Positions 58,934 through 64,000 of a DNA stretch of 64,000 nucleotides are shown piece after piece. The position numbers were made by a program, and so were the translations under genes. Numbering within the stretch: the first letter of the stretch is position 1; every line of letters starts with the position of its first letter. The notes beneath the pieces were generated by a model. That model saw only the letters and a program-made list of their open reading frames with translations, did no database searches and was not told the origin of the DNA. Origin of the DNA: Anagrus nilaparvatae (lineage: Eukaryota > Arthropoda > Insecta > Hymenoptera > Mymaridae). The stretch lies in the NCBI GenBank assembly GCA_022575985.1, contig JAKSXM010000107.1, forward strand, positions 744,001 to 808,000. Reading direction: 5' to 3'.

Positions 58934-59697
58934 CCCATTAAGTCCGAAGGCCTTTTTTACGTGTCGATTTGTAAACCGCTTCAAAAAATATATTATATCC
59001 TAGAAATTATAAATAAAATGATGGTCCCTTAAGTAAAAAGAGTTGCTTTTTAAGAATCTGAGGTCAGATTTTCAATTTAAACTTCTGGAAAGTCGGTACA
59101 GCGGGTCAAAATTGGCCAAAATTATAAAAAAAACGTTACGTAAAAGCCCTGATTATTATGTTACAAAACGCTGTAATTTTACTAAAAACCACTGCATTTT
59201 TATTTATTCAATGTTTAAAACTTATATTTTCAACGCGAGAAAAAATTTCCAAAATGGCGAACGGAAAATTTTGAGGAAAATTTGTTGGAAAAAGTTAATA
59301 ATGCTAAAATTAAAGATAATATACGAGTATATAAGATACTTTTATATGGACTCTGGATGCGAATGAAAAATTATATTTTCACTTTCCAAAATTAAATTTT
59401 TTTCTTGTGGTGAAAATATAAGTTCTAAAAATTAAATAAATGAAAATGTAGCGGTTTTTAGTAAAATAACAGCGTTTTGTAACATAATAATCAGGTCTTT
59501 TACGTAAAGTTTTTTTTATAATTTTGGCCAACTTTGACCCGCTGTACTGACTTTCCAGAAGTCTAAATCGAAAATCTGACCTCGGATTCTTAAAAAGCAA
59601 CTCTTTTTACTCAAGGGACCATCATTTCTAGTATATAATATATTTTTTGAAGCGGTTTACAAATCGACACGTAAAAAAGGCCTTCGGACTTAATGGG
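58934..59697. mobile_element. TTAA-flanked foldback element (764 bp)
   Basis: Ends CCCATTAAGTCCGAAGGCC and its inverse, TTAA on both sides (58930-58933, 59698-59701), arms of about 320 bp. The first eight bases equal those of the 10.5-kb unit, so both belong to the same piggyBac-type family. The mirror-image reading frames at 59043-59366 and 59379-59600 arise from the symmetry. Confidence 0.85.
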
Positions 59698-60019
59698 TTA
59701 AAATAAAATTAGTCATAAAAATATTAAAAAATGTGTTTATTATGCAATATTATTGCAAAAAAAATTATTTAAATTTTATAAATTATGAAAAAACATTATT
59801 ATTTTAGGTTACGGTACTTGCTAAAACTTGGTTTTCAATAAATAATTAATGATTGAATGTGGTAACTTAGATAAAATAAATTGGAAATATAATCTTTGAC
59901 AATTTATTTATCATATTTAATTAGTTTCATCTCTGTGTGTCATCATTATCATACTTTTTTTAAGCTCCAAATGTCAATTTCCATAAGAGCACTGTTAAAC
60001 TGCCTACTTTTATTTTGCA

Positions 60020-60685
60020 ATAATACATTTATGGAATCGGCAGGGACACACATATTACTCCTTACAGAGACAAATTAGGGTGGTTAACCACAAACAATCG
60101 TAGGTTATATTTTACGTCCATCATTATATATAAAATACTTCGTTTGCATCAGCCTGAATACTTAACTCACATTTTCAAAAAGTACGTTCCCAAAGAGACA
60201 GCCAGAGGTGAGTTAATAACACGTGAATTAGAAACCCCTGAACGTGAAAAATGGCATGGTGACTGCTCATTCCAAGTACAAGGTACAAAAAGCTGGAATT
60301 CCCTCCCTTCATCAATACGATTCCTCCCTTCACCTATCTCTTTTAAGGCAGGTTTATTAAAGTACTTAAAAAGTTCTAGTCATACATACAAAGACTCAGT
60401 CTTTTAATAATGTTTTATCAAGACTAAATGCATTAATGTTATTAGAAATTTAATATTTCCTTATTTTCCTGTTGCTATTGTCTGTTTTACTCATTGTTGC
60501 CATGATATTGCTAAAATTGTTTCACTTTATTTGATATAATTATGTTAAATAATGTTATTAATAAATTATTGTATAGTTACATATATATTTTTATAAACTT
60601 TATAAATATACTGTTATAATTATGTATCGTATTTTGTTCTGGACAAATAAATCATATTTACAATTACAATTACAATTTACAATAA
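60020..60685 (+). mobile_element. 5'-truncated non-LTR retrotransposon (CR1/Jockey-like 3' end)
   Basis: From about 60058 one frame encodes the C-terminal end of a reverse-transcriptase ORF (YRDKLGWLT..., then FQVQGTKSWNSLPSSIR, FKAGLLKYLKSS), stopping at 60407. The FxVxGxxxWNSLP...IR...FK motif is typical of the last ~60 residues of such polymerases. A ~270-bp 3' UTR follows, ending in short ACAATT repeats (about 60657-60682). The catalytic domain is absent. Confidence 0.75.
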
Positions 60686-60819
60686 AAAGATAATTAATGT
60701 GGTAATAAATGTAAAACCAAGTTCAATTCAACTTTAAAAATGTTTAGCTTTAATAATTTTCCTGTTTCATTCAGTTCTGTCATCATTTCCAATTAGGGTC
60801 ATAACTCCTTAAGATATCA

Positions 60820-60995
60820 TTTAAAAATCACATTATTCGCAAGTTCCAATTTTTTTTTCAGAGTTTTTGGTAAAAAGGGCCTTATAGTAACAGGAAAATC
60901 GAGCAGCGTCATTTAAAAATTGCATTATTCTAAGGTTCCATTTTTTTTTCAAAGTTTTTGGTAAAAATGGCATTTTAGTAACAGGAAGATGGAGC
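60820..60995. repeat. Two-copy tandem repeat, ~88 bp unit
   Basis: CATTTAAAAATnncATTATTC...TTTTTGGTAAAAA...AGTAACAGGAA occurs twice in tandem with about 85% identity. Confidence 0.6.
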
Positions 60996-60999
60996 AAAA

Positions 61000-63393
61000 T
61001 AACTTTTTAGATTAAAATATTTAGATAGTCTAGCAAAATAGATGAAAGATAATGTAGATTATAGTACAGTTTATTTGTAAATAAATACAAGAAGTTTATG
61101 CAAACATACAGTCAAATGAATTTTTTACAATCTTTAATTAATTACTTATTGAGTGAGAGCTATCTCGATAGTTCCCTCTCTTTAAAAGAGAAAGAAAGTA
61201 GCGAAACTTGTAGTCACGCTTTTAATCTCATGTACATAAGGGGGTAATACGTCGCATATATTGTTCAGTTTCTGAGTAACCACAGTTGTAACAACCGCCG
61301 CAAGTAGCGCTATTCAGTAAATTGAGACAGGAAAATATAGAAAAGCTCTGACTCAATTGCAAAGGCAGCACAAATCGTTTCTGACATAAACGCATTTTTT
61401 TGGATCTCGTTGAGGGGCGAAAAAAGTGTTTTCGGCCCGCTAGGAAGAAAAAATTTTAAAAACGTATTTTTGGTCTGCTGCAAATAATTTTTGTTCACAT
61501 AATTCTTTTTTATTACTAAGTTTATTTCTTGCATATTTTTTAGATAAAAATTCCTGCAGCAAAATTAAAAAAAGTTTTTATAATGTTTCAGAAACGTTTT
61601 GTTCGTTGCATCTTTACATTTTTTTAAAAATCCGGTTAAAAAAAAACAGAATTACGACTACAGTAACTGGATTTTTTTCTCATTGATGAAATATTATAAA
61701 ATTAAGTTAAAATATTTAATAATTATAATAAAATATTAATTTTTTAAGTTTAAATAGCAATAATTTAATTTAAAAAATTAATTTAACAAGATAAAATTTT
61801 CAAAAATTTTCAAAAATTGAATTAAAATATATTCAGTATTATTATTTTGGTATTTGATCGAATGATCGTAAATTAAAATATTTATTAATTATAATAATAT
61901 TATCTGCAGCATAATTTAATAACTAAAAGATACAGAGAAAAAATTGTGAACCTTGGAGCAAGTTGAAATGTTCAAAATTTCGAATTGAAACAAATATTTG
62001 TTAAATACTGTAAATTGCTTATATCAATAAGTGGTAGAAAACGCTTACAATAAAATTTTATTTGTTATAAACAAAGCTAGACGTTTTGAATTCTAGAACA
62101 GCTGTTCACCTTTCACTCAATTATTATACTGCAATTCGCATGCATCAAATTTGCTTTCTACGTTGACCCCGAGAATTTTTATAAAAAAAACTGTTTTTTT
62201 ATTTCAAAACATTTCCGATTGAATCTCTAATTTAAGAGCGCTAAATATTACCTTAGTTTTTCATATAGATATTCATATTTTCATGTATAAAGGTCGGAAT
62301 AAGTACTTAGACGATGAATCATAATACCAATGAATATTAAATACTACGTAGATAATACACCCTCCGATTCTGAATCATCGGATAGCTCACGGATCAGCGT
62401 ACAGAGTTTTCTACTGAATAAATCATTGCTAAGATATACTACTTTGTTTAAAAAAAATTCAAATCAAAATGTATGAGCTTAAAATATATATAGCCTTATC
62501 TCAAATCTCAATGTGTTTAAAATTCTAAACGATAAAAAAAAACGCTGCCAAATTATTGGCCCTATATACAATTCCTGAAGCACTTTATTCGTATGTTTTT
62601 TTTTTTTAAATAATCTCAAAATTATAAAATGCATTATACTGACTTATATTCTTAAACTTATGGGTTTTTATTTCCTACGTAGGAAAATTTATTTCTTACG
62701 TTTTTTTCCATTTTGAAATAAAAAAATAAAATAAATTCATTTCTCATTAAAAATTTTTAGCATTTTAAGAATTTCCCAAAGTAGGAAATTTTTTCGAAAG
62801 TTGATTTTTTTTCTCCACATTTTATAAATGACAGAAGATTTTGCATATTTTCAATGATTTTTTAACGTCGGTATTTAACGTTTTTTTTAATGAAAAAATT
62901 ATTAAGCAGGTAAAAATATTTTCTAGTTTTTCACTGATTTTTCAACGCCAGAAAATTTTTGATAACGTTAAAATCTTTTTCTCGAAAATCAGCATGTTTT
63001 AATATTGTTAAATGAGAAATGTAAGAATAAATAAATTGACTTTGGAAAAAACTTTCTGTCGTCGGGAAATTGGTAAAAAACTGGAAAATTTGTTCTTTGT
63101 TAATTTGTTTTTTCATTTTAACAATCTTAAAAAATGCTGAATTTTAAGGGAAAAATTCCGATTATAAGAAAAAATTTTTCATTGTAAAATCAGTGAAAAA
63201 CCGGAAAATATTGTTACTCACTTAATAATTTTTTTGCTAGGCAAAATACTAAATGCCGACGTTGGAAAATCATTAAAAATCTGCAAAATCTTCAGTTAAA
63301 AGTTTTTCTAGAAAGCTAAAAGTGGCTAAAATTACTTATTTTCATTTGCATTTCTGTAACGTATAACTGCAGCTATTTAAAAGCGTTTTCTAA
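61000..63393. other. AT-rich 3' flank of the receptor gene
   Basis: No gene recognised. 62690-63300 holds loosely repeated short units (GGAAAATTT, TTTTTCACTGATTTTTCAACG) in both orientations. Confidence 0.45.
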
Positions 63394-64000
63394 TTAAACT
63401 GAGAAAGGTTTCACCTCACTATTACTGATTTTAAAAATTCCGATTATTCTTCTCAAATTAGCCATTAAGCTGTATCTGCGTAGTTTTTTTAACGAATAGT
63501 AATGCCGTATATATTCAATAAGAAGCACAATAGATGAAATTATTACTCCTACGGTCATAACCATACATAGGACCCAAATCAACGCATCTTCTTCTTCATT
63601 CAGCTCCTCGAGTTTTTGACTTTTATCGACTTTGTTAGCATGATCGTAATCCGATTTCCACTTCACATCCAAACCAGCTTCCATTATTCTCATGTAAATT
63701 TGAGCAAATTTATTTTTAATAGGAGAGTTAGGCGGAAACATAACCGCATAATGAGCTTCCGCTACGGTCAAATCACTGAATAAGTAGCCTAAATCCAACG
63801 AAGAATTTTTATACAGTATGTGACTTCTATCTGAATATTTTTCAGCATCATCTTCACCCATCAAAATAATTTGATTGGAAGCAAATCTATAATTATGATA
63901 GTTCTCTGTGATTTCCAGAATGTTTTTATAAATACCTGTTGACGTAGATCTGAAATGTTCAAGAATAAATGGGTTCTGGAGATGGAACATTACAGTAACA
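63394..64000 (-). CDS. Ionotropic receptor (IR) 3' exon, partial
   Basis: The frame is open from the window edge (64000) to the stop at 63394, about 202 codons. It reads as the C-terminal part of an insect ionotropic receptor, a divergent ionotropic glutamate receptor that acts as a ligand-gated cation channel in chemosensory or other sensory neurons. The first ~125 residues match the S2 half of the ligand-binding domain, with the ...YAVMFPPNSPIKNKFAQIYMRIMEAGL segment before a charged linker. Then one transmembrane helix (about residues 140-165, ALIWVLCMVMTVGVIISSIVLL) and a short basic cytoplasmic tail follow, as expected for the last membrane segment. The ATG at 63990 is internal, not the start. 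The subfamily cannot be told from this part. It appears intact. Confidence 0.75.
   Translation of the reverse strand, partial: VTVMFHLQNPFILEHFRSTSTGIYKNILEITENYHNYRFASNQIILMGEDDAEKYSDRSHILYKNSSLDLGYLFSDLTVAEAHYAVMFPPNSPIKNKFAQIYMRIMEAGLDVKWKSDYDHANKVDKSQKLEELNEEEDALIWVLCMVMTVGVIISSIVLLIEYIRHYYSLKKLRRYSLMANLRRIIGIFKISNSEVKPFSV

Noticed and set aside
59043..59600. Two similar ~70-107-codon frames in opposite orientation
   Set aside because: They are mirror images produced by the inverted arms of the TTAA foldback element; no independent support for coding.

Overview
The window is very AT-rich eukaryotic DNA, most likely from an insect. The evidence is spliced genes, a 3' end of an insect-type ionotropic chemoreceptor gene at the right edge, C2H2 zinc-finger genes, and many arthropod-type transposable elements. 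The species cannot be named from the sequence. Nearly all recognisable coding material belongs to mobile elements; the only likely ordinary host gene is the receptor at 63394-64000, with the zinc-finger gene at 32317-33396 a possible second.

From about 1.6 to 54 kb the window is a nested graveyard of LTR retroelements. One LTR family (called LTR1 here) is always on the minus strand, runs TGTxAC...GTTACA, is 1.2-1.8 kb long and makes 4-bp target duplications. Five copies (A-E) keep the 3' half of an element: coding region, polypurine tract, then 3' LTR at 5690-7452, 18599-19885, 20846-21466, 39628-42273 and 43731-45178. A sixth internal region (F, 50258-53998) has lost its LTR. Read on the minus strand, the reconstructed order is: basic coiled-coil ORF X, glycoprotein of the chuvirus / BEL-Pao type, Cys-rich accessory gene acc1, in some copies a paralogue acc2, polypurine tract, LTR. 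No gag, protease, reverse transcriptase or integrase of these elements was found anywhere. Target duplications give a relative insertion order: element E sits in the glycoprotein gene of D, D sits in another LTR1, and further LTRs sit in E, in acc1 of C, and in each other.

A second LTR family (LTR2) bounds the element at 11167-15497. Between its LTR and an LTR remnant lie two convergent units: on the plus strand a baculovirus-F-like envelope fragment followed by a third accessory gene (acc3), and on the minus strand a spliced gene with a JmjC-like domain and C2H2 fingers. The polypurine tract implies that the element itself reads on the minus strand, so the envelope and acc3 would be antisense genes. 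acc1, acc2 and acc3 share three CxxC pairs and lie downstream of two unrelated envelope types. This accessory gene family, its splice signals and the ambisense layout are the best candidates for something undescribed.

At 27677-38135 a 10.5-kb unit with inverted ends and TTAA target duplication (piggyBac type) is inserted in an LTR1 copy. It carries an intact 12-finger C2H2 gene, a broken relative of it, a tRNA-like sequence and several foldback repeats. From 54 to 63 kb the DNA is AT-rich and gene-poor, with a TTAA-flanked foldback element (58934-59697), a 5'-truncated non-LTR retrotransposon (about 60020-60685) and small inverted repeats.
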